Positions 21,906-32,400 of a stretch of DNA of 64,000 bases are shown here, piece after piece. Position numbers and translations under genes: made by a program. How positions within the stretch are numbered: position 1 is the first letter of the stretch; each line of letters begins with the position of its first letter. The stretch is taken from contig OX465584.1 of assembly GCA_950022655.1 (NCBI GenBank), positions 59,894,841 to 59,958,840 on the forward strand, written 5' to 3'. Source of the stretch: Alentia gelatinosa (taxonomy: Eukaryota > Annelida > Polychaeta > Phyllodocida > Polynoidae). Below the pieces are notes generated by a model. The model was not told the DNA's origin, searched no databases, and was given only the letters and a program-made list of their open reading frames with translations.

Positions 21906-22465
21906 TGTAGTGTTTATATTTAATCATTTATAACATAACTAAAAGTGGCCAATCTCTGTATTTGTCAACATATATTTTGTGATGATGAATAACAAGATTT
22001 TCTTTTTTTCCGGTAGCAATGTTTATTTTCCTTGATAAAGAAGATACAACCAGACTGTTATCCAACGCGTGAGATCAGAATATGCATACAGGTATACCAA
22101 TAAGATACACTGTGGTCTTGCCCCTCATTTTTTTAAATATCTTTTATAGATAAGAAAGTTGAATTACGCTCAATTCCTAATTTCTATCTAGCTTTCACGT
22201 TTGAGTGATTTTCCATTAATCCTTTTGAATACAAGTTTTAATGCTGAGTATACCTCCAGTACCAGATAAGAACAATTGTCTCTTTGTAGTTTGGTTTTTA
22301 GGTTATTCAGGTCCTTCAAGGGTAATAGATTTTTTTAGGACAATTCTGATACATCTTGACAGTCACATTTTCTTCCTCCAAATCGTTTCTTTATACCCGC
22401 AGTGTGGGAGAGGTTAGAGCCTGGCACTAATGGTTCATGATCCTAATTAGACCTTACCTGTATCC

Positions 22466-22725
22466 CAGCACTCTGCGAGAACCACCAGTTCATTCCTATA
22501 TACACCATTGTGGAAGTGTATGTATCGGCTGTATATTGACGTGCTCTCATATATATACACCTGTATTTCAGACCAGCGTATGAGGCGTATACAAGACTGT
22601 TTTCTTTTAGATATGGACGCATATTGGCTGTATTTCACACCAGGCATATACAAGAGGAAATATCCTCTGCCTGACATGTATACGCAAGGCGTATGTGTAC
22701 CGATAGAAAATGAAAAAAGGTGAAG
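22466..22725 (+). mobile_element. Partial CACTG-type MITE
   Basis: CACTCTGCGAGAACCACCAG at 22466 is a diverged left terminus of the 7743/55105 family, followed by GTATATTGACG, GGCGTATACAAGACTG and ACCAGGCATATACAAG typical of its interior. The right terminus is missing. Confidence 0.6.
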
Positions 22726-23009
22726 CCCTGTCCCCAAGGTTAGGCTGGGGTAAGATGATTCTAGGAGTCAACCATATGTTTGAACAGGTCCATTATATAC
22801 TGGTCCTAGACTGACCACAACTAGAAATAGTGTTTTAAAGTCAAATCTATTAGAAAAACGTTAAAAAGCAGCACAATGCAGGGTTTATTATATGTGATTA
22901 ATCAATTCATACTCAATCAGGTTTTATAAAGGTTATATATATAGTAATTGTTTTATATCATCTTTATGATATACCTGTCTCAATAGTCATTGGTGAACAA
23001 AATCTGTTT

Positions 23010-23325
23010 CCACCCCTCTCATAAGCTCCCACACTCTCTAAGTAGTATTCTGTACTCTCGCTATGCTCTATAGGAGAAGAATTCTTAACGAACTAGGCTT
23101 AGAGCCTTGGGAATTCACTTGCCTGCCTCCCATGCCAAAGACGTACATCAATGCAACCGAAAGATTCCTATAATCTCAATGTTGCCACCTAGCGTGAATA
23201 CTGTATGCCAGTGGATTGTCAAGGCTCTAAGCCTAGTTCGCTAAGAATATTTCTCCCATAGAGCATAGTGAGGACCTTGCACAGAATATCACTTAGAGAG
23301 TGTGAGATCTTATGAGAGGGGTGCA
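23010..23325. mobile_element. MITE with CACCCCTCTCATAAG termini, second copy
   Basis: CACCCCTCTCATAAGCTCCC then GAGAAGAATTCTTAACGAAC and GGCTTAGAGCCTTGGGAATTC are mirrored at the right by CAAGGCTCTAAGCCTAGTTC, AGAATATTTCTCCC and GTGAGATCTTATGAGAGGGG. The best-defined copy is at 56973-57262. Confidence 0.75.
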
Positions 23326-23339
23326 TTTTCGAATACTGA

Positions 23340-23875
23340 GCCAGGGTAGAAATTGTCAGTAGTCAGGTGGTGCTGAACTACCAAAAGACAAATGCTGGTA
23401 GTTGAGTGATTTCTTAATTCTATTGAGATTTGCAAATAACTCAGGATAATATAAGTTCTATATATCAGCAAATAGAAAATGCAAAAAAATTGCATGTCAC
23501 CATGCTAACTTCTATGGGAGGACCATCTGAAAATGTAAGTGCTTAACTATTGGTGTCTATGGGAAAATGCAATATTTTTACTTTGTTGCTAAATGACACT
23601 GATGTTCTATTATAATTCTGGATTATGATAGTTGGGAACATGTACAAATAAGAAATGCTAAAAAAAAATACTATGTCACCATGCTAATTTCTGTAATTCT
23701 GGATTATGATAGCTGGGAACATGTACAAATGAGAAATGCTAAAAAAATGCTATGTCACCATGTAATTTCTATGGGAGGGCCATCTGAAGAAGGTTAGTGC
23801 TTATCTATGAGAAACTGCTATATTTTCATGGTACTAGATGGCAGCACCGGTGTTAAACCAGGGGGCGTTTTGTCT
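23340..23875 (+). repeat. Dispersed repeat S with internal 83-bp duplication
   Basis: The body with TATGGGAGGACCATCTGAAA and TGGTGTCTATGGGAAAATGC recurs inverted at 31560-31850 and 56570-56960. Within this copy an approximately 83-bp segment (TAATTCTGGATTATGATAG) is duplicated at 23611 and 23694. Confidence 0.7.
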
Positions 23876-23879
23876 TTAA

Positions 23880-24340
23880 CCCTTTAAAGGCGGGGATCTG
23901 TGGATGTGTCCTGTCGGTCGGGGCGGGTACTACAGGAGACGGGCCGATTTTTGTTTAAACCTGTATTCTAGTATTTGACTGCATAATATGACACGTCATT
24001 CTTATCTATATTTGTTGTTTTACTAAATAGTGTTATGTGCTATAACATAGGTATATATTCTCTGAAGGTTTCATATTTATTGACCGATTATTTCATTATA
24101 AAACGATGAAATTGTAAATATTACCAAATTCTATAAATAATGCCTCACAGCATTATCCGGGCTATACTGGGGAATGCCTCAAGGCATTATCTGGTCTATG
24201 CTCGGGAATGCCTCAATGGATTATCTGGTCTATGCTCGGGAATACCTCACTGGATTATCTGGTCTATGCTCGAGAATGTATTAATGCATTATCTGGTCTA
24301 TGCTGGGGAATACCTCAAGACATTTTCCACCATGGAAGGG
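23880..24340 (+). mobile_element. TTAA-flanked palindrome-array element, copy 2 (6 units)
   Basis: TTAA at 23876-23879 and 24341-24344 flanks inverted CCCTTTAAAGG and CATGGAAGGG ends. The last 200 bp hold six units with a 34-bp period, each with an AATGCCTCAAGGCATT palindrome (or a decayed version) and a TATCTGGTCTATGCTCGGG spacer. The upstream body is shared with 18536 and, more distantly, 27770. Confidence 0.75.
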
Positions 24341-24344
24341 TTAA

Positions 24345-25010
24345 CGTGGGGATCATAGACCTGGAAACGTTATGACCATTTCCACCTGACAGCAAAATCT
24401 CAATAACGTCATCTTCTCTACCTGAAAATGGTTTAAGTACATCTAGATCTCAGTAGATGAGTGGTTATAAGCCTGTTTCCACCTTCTAACTTTTCACTTC
24501 TGACAAATCTGTTGGCCATCACCAACAAAATACTTTTCATCATTTTTATGAGAAATCCAACCGTGGAAACAAAAGCCAAAAACAAGATTCATGAGTTCCG
24601 ATTATTTTTGTGACACTTTCTATCAAAATCGTCTGCGATCAATTCATCAAGGTTTGATTTTTTTTCAGAAAGGAAGTTTGTCATTGGTATAAAGATTTGC
24701 AGTACACAAGTCGGTAAGTGGCAAAACAGGGTGCCAAATAACCAAATCGTCAAAATCGTCAAAATCGCCAATTGTGTATATTTCTGGTGTTCGCTCCATC
24801 TTCAAGTTCTTTGTATATCAGAAGGAGTGGTTCAATTTGTCAAAAGGTGGAAATAGGTCTTTTTCCTGTTTTACTATATACCCATGCCATATATTACTGT
24901 ACGGACCAGTGGTCTGTACAGCAAAATACGGACTACCTTCCAATACACGTTTATTGAAATATTGGTTGTTAAGCCAAATGAGATTGGTTTTTTTTAATTT
25001 CAGGTATATA
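24345..25010. other. No recognised gene; possible old MITE with GTTTCCAC/GTGGAAAC ends
   Basis: CCTGTTTCCACCTTC at 24472 and CCGTGGAAACAAAAGCC at 24560 are weakly inverted. A second inverted pair (GGTCTGTACAGC, TACCTTCCAATACAC) is short. Open frames at 24772-25048 overlap on both strands and show no domain. Confidence 0.35.
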
Positions 25011-25011
25011 G

Positions 25012-25168
25012 TAAATATATAACGTCCAACCATGCTTGTACAAGTCACAGAACTCGATGATAATTTACCATTTGTACGGAACTCAGCGTAAACGCCTGGG
25101 TCCGTACAAACCGTAAATTAGCATCTCATCTTGTGCCTTGTACAGCATGGTCAGGACGTTCTATATAT
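25012..25168. mobile_element. Palindromic MITE with CCATGCTTGTACAAG arms
   Basis: ATATATAACGTCC, CCATGCTTGTACAAG at the left is mirrored by CTTGTACAGCATGG, GGACGTTCTATATA at the right, with a further TTTGTACGGA/TCCGTACAAA pair inside. It directly abuts the twin-hairpin element at 25168. Confidence 0.7.
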
Positions 25169-25458
25169 TATCTCACCCCAGATATTTTTTCTCCATAGAC
25201 TTAACATTGGAAACTCGTATCTAACACCCATTAGATATTTAGGAAAAATATCCAATGGGGGATAATGTAACAAATGTTAGCCCATTAGTCAATATTAAGG
25301 GTGAGATAAATTCAGAAACCCATTCAAGTTTAGGGTCAGAGCTCGATCCCATCTCATTTGAATCACATTCAATTCACGCGGCTTCGCCTTGTGAATTACT
25401 ACGTGATTCAAACTCCATGGTATACGAGCTCAGACCCTAAACTTTCATGGGTTTCCTC
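25168..25458 (+). mobile_element. Twin-hairpin element, TTATCTCACCCC subtype (copy c)
   Basis: TTATCTCACCCCAG, CCATAGACTTAACATTGG, internal AAGGGTGAGATAAATTCAG and AGAAACCC lead to a hairpin with arms TTTAGGGTCAGAGCTCG and CGAGCTCAGACCCTAAA. The apex is ATTCACGCGGCTTCGCC (25374). It ends GGGTTTCCTC. The same element, end to end and inverted, is at 38347-38632. Confidence 0.85.
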
Positions 25459-25469
25459 TATATTATTAT

Positions 25470-25800
25470 ATACTGGTGCACGAATGTCTCACTTTTACGC
25501 GATAGCAGAAAAGATTCTGTTCGGCCGCACTGTGGCATAAGATATTTTTACGCCACACCGTACCACGTGACTTTTTTCGGAGGTTGAAATAGGTTGATAA
25601 TGTAAGTACAAAAATGGCATTTAAATCGAATATCGGTATATAATAATAAAAAGACATAGTGAGTGTGGCCGAATTCCATCTGTTCCTCGATATTTTGGTC
25701 AGAAATATTCACCTCAGTCTTCGACTTCGGTGAATATTTCTGACCAAAATATCTCTGAACACATTCCATTCAGCCACACTAACCATGTCTTTCTATAGTA
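25470..25800. mobile_element. Two abutting repeat relics, including a GACATAGTGAGTGTGG MITE
   Basis: 25478-25570 (GCACGAATGTCTCACTTTTACGC to GTACCACGTGAC) recurs inverted at 41628-41730. 25650-25795 is a hairpin MITE: GACATAGTGAGTGTGGC at the left, GCCACACTAACCATGTC at the right, and a central AGAAATATTCACC/GGTGAATATTTCT pair. It ends about 20 bp short of the LPMO stop codon, so the gene's 3' UTR probably runs into it. Confidence 0.65.
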
Positions 25801-25816
25801 TCACCACACCAAACAG

Positions 25817-26451
25817 TCAATCGCAAGTACAGTGTGATGCTGGACAGTAACCTGCAGCACAATTGGCCACACACCAGGCATCCATACCTGGAGTATTAAC
25901 ATAAGCACCTGCAGCCTTACATCCGCTTGTATCTTCCTCACTCTCTGAGCCGGTGCAAGCGGAACTGCAATGCGATGCAGGGCAGAAACCGGCTGCGCAG
26001 TTTACTGTGCACCAATTCGCCATACCTGGCACATCCTGGAAGGTATCTGATGGTTCACAATCACCATTAGTACCATCACTAGGTTGGCAATTGGAGGAAG
26101 AACAGTTACCTGCTCCACAGTTCAATAAGCACCACTGATACATACTTAGAGACTTTGAAAATTGATCTATTGGTATGAATGAGTCATCAGAATCTGTATC
26201 GTCATTCTCATCATTATAACCAGTGTCAACTTCGTCTGAGTCACAAACACCATTCTTCCATTCTCCGAGTTTTCCACAGTTACCGTGAATAGCAGTGTTG
26301 TCTCTGGTTTCACAAATATCTTCAGGTAGATTCGCGTTTGTTTCAGAATTCCCTGGATTGATCGCGATGTCTGCGCATCCGTAAAACTGTTCTGGTGTCG
26401 TATAGCATTCGGTTGAGCATTTTCCATTTCCACATTCACCGACGTTGTTGC
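25817..26451 (-). CDS. LPMO exon 4 (end of catalytic domain, Asp-rich linker, Cys modules, stop)
   Basis: Acceptor TTTTTGCTGCAG precedes GCAACAACGTC at 26451 and completes the split glycine codon. It carries QFYGCADIAI, the acidic linker (DENDDTDSDDS), and three Cys modules ending WCVANCAAGYCPASHC and TCD before TGA at 25817-25819. Confidence 0.9.
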
Positions 26452-29400
26452 CTGCAGCAAAAATGAAACGAATTCATTATCTATAGACCTGTGCACATGG
26501 TTAATATAGTTACTGACCTCTGCTCCCTATATCATAAAAATCATCAACCGAGTTAACTGAATTCAACACTTATGGTTTATACTGTCACATAGGGAACAGA
26601 CTTCAGTATTATCCTACCCCTAATAAAAAAACTCCATAGGCTTAACATTGGGTCACTGTATTCGGTCTGGAGTTCAGAAAAATGAAAAATACCGCTCTAG
26701 TGGGATATACTTGACAAATGACGTCATTTCTTGATGTAGAAGTAATTTAGACAGGCGGGATAGGACAAATTCTAAACCAAACGTGAGTTAGTCGTGTTAT
26801 TGTTCATCGCACTCTGGCAAGATCGCATATTACTGCTCTCGGCTTCGCCTCGCGCAGTGGTACGCGATCATGCTGTCATGCAATAAACAACAACAAAACT
26901 AACTCTCGTTTGCTTTCTCCATATTAATCGACGACTTCCCTTGTGCAAGGTACAGAAAACGTTCTTCATGTACAAATCTAGACTATTAAATGGGCCCCAG
27001 GTCATCGTACCAAAATTGTACTTTGAATGGGAATTTACAGCTGAATTTTTATTGATTAACATTTGACGGGGTACAATAAAGGGAAAACAGACCAGGGAGC
27101 TGTTTCAAAAGTCGAGTGAACTCTCACCAGCGGCATGTCACATTTCAAAGCGAAAGGCCGCAAGAGCGAGCGACACTTTGAATCAAAGCGACATCAAAAC
27201 TGCTACCAATACCCAATAGCGAGCGGCAACTACACCTCGACAGCGATGCCTCAAGTGCCATTGTTAGCTCTCGCTTTGGCAGTGAGTACTCTGGTTTATC
27301 CTACCCCTAATAAAAAGCCGCCATAGATTTAACATAGGCAAATTTTATGTGGCATGCTGTGACATAAAGTGTTTTTTATGCCACTAGAGTAATAAACAAA
27401 ATTGACCAATCAGAGACCAGGATTTCAGCTACCGCGAAAAAAGTTCCGGTTGCACTCAAAATGCCCATTAAGATGTTGCTAGCATGATACAGAATAATCG
27501 AAAAATAGAACTCACACTTGAAGTGTAGAGACGGGGTAGGATAAATACAGAAACGAACTCGAGTTAGCCTGATTAGTTTTCAAGCAAGCCAATCCGGTCA
27601 GGTCTGCTACTCACTACACTCGGCTATCGCCTCGTGTAGTAATACACGACCTGTCCGTTGTGGCATAAAAACTAATCGGGTTAACTCTCATTCAGTTCTT
27701 TTTAACCTTTTAAGGACAGCTGCCTGGGCCCAGCTACTCCCATAAGGATGGGTTCTGGTGGCAGTTTGTCTGGCTAGAGGACGGCCACATAATAGTGAAA
27801 CTTGATATCCAAGTTTATAATCATGCAATATGATACATAATCATAAATATTTTATTTCTTTTTAATAGAAATACTAAATATGTTATATCTACACATTCTG
27901 AAGATTTCATGAATATTGCTCTATTATTTCTTTGTTAAAACATTTTGTTAATATTGGGACAATGATGCCTCCAGGCATCATGCGTCTTTAGTGCGGCGAT
28001 GCCTCCAGGCATCATGCGTCTTTAGTGCGGCGATGCCTCCAGGCATCATGCGTCTTTAGTGCGGTGATGCCTCCAGGCATCATGCGTCTTTAGTGCGGTG
28101 ATGCCTCCAGACATCATGCGTCTTTAGCGCGATGATGCCTCCAGGCATCATACATCCTTAAAGGGTTAATTAGCACCCTCCCGACTTTTGAAACAGCTCC
28201 CAGATTTGCTGGCCAGAATCGTCTAGTGTAAACTCCGGGTTACCTGTATTGTATTTCCATTGTAGGACACACATCTCGCAGGTGACATTTGGTAGGCTTA
28301 GCATTACTGTGAAGTACTTTTCCCCTGAACCTATGCAGTGTTTCGTCCGATTGGTGCATGGGTCTTTCAGTAAGTGTTGGTTCAGACAGGCGTGAGTTAA
28401 AGCTGTCGTGCTGTCATCTCTGACACAGAGGCGAAATTCAAAATAGCCCTTATGGTTTGCGGTGATCTGAACCTGAAACGCAAATGAAATTCATAATAGT
28501 TTCTGAGAAAAGAACTCCTCAATCCACATAAGTATAGTATCAGCAGATTGGAATGAGCAGAAAGAAAAACAAAAAGAGACTTTTTATCCATTACATTCCA
28601 GAAATATCATGTTCCAATTTCTCTATTTATAAACGAGCATGAGATTTCCCTTGACCCATGTAGCCAAGTTTACTATGTGTGAAGTGGGATTCACACGATG
28701 GGACAAATGGACATGAGACTGGTGTACTTCACACCTTTGCACCAGTCGGCTACTATTTCCAGCTGGGTACAAAGTTTCACAGATTGGGGTGTTCTACAGT
28801 CTCAGGGTAACATGGTGGATTCAATTCACATGTGAAGACTTAACAGGTACATAGTCTCACCCCTACACCCCTACACAGGGTATGCAGGGTGCACAGTGTA
28901 CACAGTCGCCAACTCAGGGCACTTCCCCGTGTGAATAGGTGTTATTTGGGACCACTGAGACTCACAGATTGGGGGAGAATGTGAGAAATACATCTGCCTC
29001 GCCAAAATGCCCCTCTAGTAAATTTTAAACCTGTTTAAAGTAAAAATCTAATGAGATTCTGTTCCTTGTTAGGGGTGATTGTTGCCGACAATTGCAAGGG
29101 GGAAAAGTTGTCTCAACAAAATGGATACCTGTCATTCACACGAGGAGATTGTGTTCCAGTACCGAATCTCGACAGGATTTGTCTCAGACAAACGGCCTGT
29201 GAGGTACGTGAATCCCACCGTGTGAATCCTACTTGACGCTCAGCGAGTGCATCCCTTATTGACACCTAGTACCACCTAGAAATTATATGTCATATAGGAA
29301 ACCTACACTGTAAAAAATTTCCCGTGAATTTTACGGTATTTCCCAAACAACTGGGGTGCCAGGGAAATACCGTAAATTGTACGGGTGACCATAATATATT

Positions 29401-32400
29401 TTTGACCGTAAATCATAACTGTTCTAGACTGTATTTTCCTAACAGTTTAAACCTGTAATATATTTCAGACCATGAATTTTCACTGAAGTAAACTGTATTT
29501 TGAAAACGGTTCAGACCTGTAAATACAGAGGAGCAAAGCTGTATGAAATATACTATATGCACAGCCATTCGTTATACATATTCCACATATTATACATTGA
29601 GGTTGTTGAGAATTGTTATATGTAGAGGGCCACCTATAGAGTATGTATACAGAATTTCTGAAATTTCAAACCTCCAACCCCTCCTCCCAAACTTTTATGC
29701 AATTGATCAAAGAAAGAGCATATGCAGAATTTCTTTTCTCATAAATGGAGGTGGCCATCTTGTCCTCCCGATGCTATCTGAAAAACCAGCTGGTGGGACC
29801 AGTTATCAATTTATTTAATCAGATATATTTATTGGGGCTTGCCATGGAGGGATTTTCGGCTGGCCTCAATATTATCTATAGATTATAACAACTGGTAACA
29901 GGGGTTGCCCCTCCCCCAACTACAGTGGCGCTATCTTACAATTTCCTGGAGGGTGGGGGCAGAAGTAGCAATCACTCTCTGTCCTATTAACCTTTTTTTT
30001 CTTTTTTTTTATTCCTTTATTTAAACTGGTCGAGTTCAGTACAAATATTTTACTGGTTTTAACACTCAGCCAGTGCCCGTTTATGGAAGATCACCTTTCA
30101 TCACGTGTGTAATGTGAGATATAAGAACTTATACATATACAATACTACAATATGATAAATCAATATAGCAAAAATTATACAACATATTACAATCCAACAA
30201 GAGCGAGATCAAATTCATTCTCGTGATGAGATAAAGACAAGTGAGACAAGAGCAATGTAGTTTACAGAGTCCCTGAAACAAACATTATATATAAATACTG
30301 TGGTTTTCTAGCGTCGGCTGCGCACATCGATTTTATATGCCTAGGGTATTGCAGCATACCATCTCTTTTTCATTAAAAGCTTAAAATCCTTTTTGGTATC
30401 AACCTGATTGTAGCGTGCCTCAGATCTTCGCAGTTGAGTGGTGCAGTTGTCAACTAAAATATGATGCCTTATAAAAATATTTCTCATTATCGAAATACCC
30501 ACAGAATAATTATGAAATTTGTAATACATGTACACCATGAAGAATCCAGTACTGAAAATAATTCTCAATTTCAATAAATTTTAGCATCTGAAAAAAAGGG
30601 TTACACTCGCCCTCTATATATGTACAACATGTCTGTCCATGCAGTTTGTTGCGACTGTTTGGGCGACAATTTCATCTATGATACCCTACGATTATCGCTT
30701 TTATAGGGACAAGCCATTGTCGAAAGGTCAGTAATAAATACAACATTACCGTGATTTCGATCTGTGTGGCCGTATTCTCCTTGTAGTTGACGCTACTTTG
30801 AAGCAGTCACTAGGTGGTCGGGGGACAGAACCTGTATTCTGACTCTTTATTCTTACGATATTCAACTGCCTTTCAATGGTTTACCATGGTTCCTTTGACT
30901 CTCTACACCCATCCCAGAGCAGGATGACATAATGATTAATCCCAAGTCATGATATTTTCAACATGGAACACTTTATATAAATATGTGAGCAAGGCTAAAG
31001 TTGTGACACTTCCCAATTATCACTCACTTCTTTTCCACCTCCATTAGTGAAGAGCACCTACTTTTTCACCTCCATCAGTGAAGAACACCTACTCAGGGGG
31101 CGTCATGGCAGCGCCCATGGATCATAGGCTATTTGCCGTATAGCACACCTCAAACTGCCCTATGTGTCATATCAATCGTTGGCCGATCCTCTAGAATCGT
31201 AGGTCTATAGGACACTATAGTCTGTTACATAAATTTTTAAAGATCATGTAAAAGATTGTATAATGGTCGTATGGAACATGATCTTACATAAATGGTTTCG
31301 GCGGTACATATACAACCTTTGTTCAAAACGTACGTTCAAATGAGAACAGCAAATATTGTTACATAAACATTGAACTACATTGTGCAAATCGTCTTATATC
31401 GTCCAAAATCGTCCTTGTGTGCAACACCTCTAAAGGGTGTCGTAGGATTTGATTCATGTTTTAATTTCATTCAGATATAAAATTAAAATGCACAATTCCA
31501 GAAAGCACCTAAGACCATTGGTAATATAGGAAAAGAACAAGATATAAGAAATATAAGCTATATTTAGTATATCATATATGGGTTGTCATCTAGCCACCAA
31601 GTCAAAATATTGCAGTTTCCCATAGACACCAATAGTTAAGTACTTATCTTTTCAGATGGCCTTCCGATAGAATTTAGCATGGTGACATGCCATTTTTTTC
31701 ATTTTTATTTGCTGATATATGAAACTTATATTATCCAAAGTTATTTGCAAAAATCAATCGAATTTAGAAATCACCTAACTACTAGCAGTCTTTAATTATG
31801 AACAGACGCGGAGTGCCAATAATTTTTTTATTAAACACCTGTGTCAGTGACTTATGTCAAATATGATGATAAAAGAAGTACAGGTTGAATAAAACATTTT
31901 GATGAGAATAAATAATTCTTATGTCAGATATTGACGATAAGAGAACATGTTGAATAAAACATTTTGATGAGAATAAATAGATAAAACATACATTTGTGAT
32001 AAGAGTAATTTGATACATAAGAGATTACATGAGTAGTATACTTATAAGAGATACAATGTAATCCATTGACGATCAGTCCATTTTAGCCCTAGTGTTTGGG
32101 ACTTGAATATGATAAACAGAAATAAAAGGGTGTGGTGGGCGGGTAAGTTTATACACCGTCCGTTTGTGGTCGAGGACAGCAGCGGAATGGCGGCTGGTGA
32201 GAGTCACGTGATTTAGGCGGTGTGACGTATGAGGGTATGTAGTGACCATTGTGTATCAGTAGGAGGGTCACGGTGTAGTCATTATAAATAGTAAGGGTGA
32301 TAAATAAAAGGCACTCCGGTCTCAGAATTAATATTAATTTACAATTAATCCACAATGCAGTCCAGCTAAATATTGTACTTACTGTCACATTGATGATCTG

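Larger units (their letters stand above)
27096..28200 (+). mobile_element. GGAGCTG-type MITE with CAG target duplication, holding two nested elements
   Basis: GGAGCTGTTTCAAAAGTCG at 27096 is mirrored by CGACTTTTGAAACAGCTCC ending at 28200, with CAG on both outer sides (27093-27095 and 28201-28203). Its own sequence is 27096-27291 and 28170-28200, matching the uninterrupted copy at 34727-34957. Between these lie the twin-hairpin copy e and a TTAA element. All of this is in LPMO intron 3, beginning only 41 bp from the exon 3 donor. Confidence 0.85.

Noticed and set aside
25168..25458. Helitron reading of the twin-hairpin element (TC start, hairpin near 3' end)
   Set aside because: The hairpin is far too long and apex-conserved, the 3' end is not a clean CTRR, and A/T insertion sites were not consistent between copies.
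27962..28150. Regular 34-bp repeat units resembling a CRISPR array (also 24138-24330 and 55779-56283)
   Set aside because: The stretches between palindromes are themselves repeats, not unique spacers, there is no cas gene, and the arrays lie inside TTAA-flanked elements in a eukaryotic genome.
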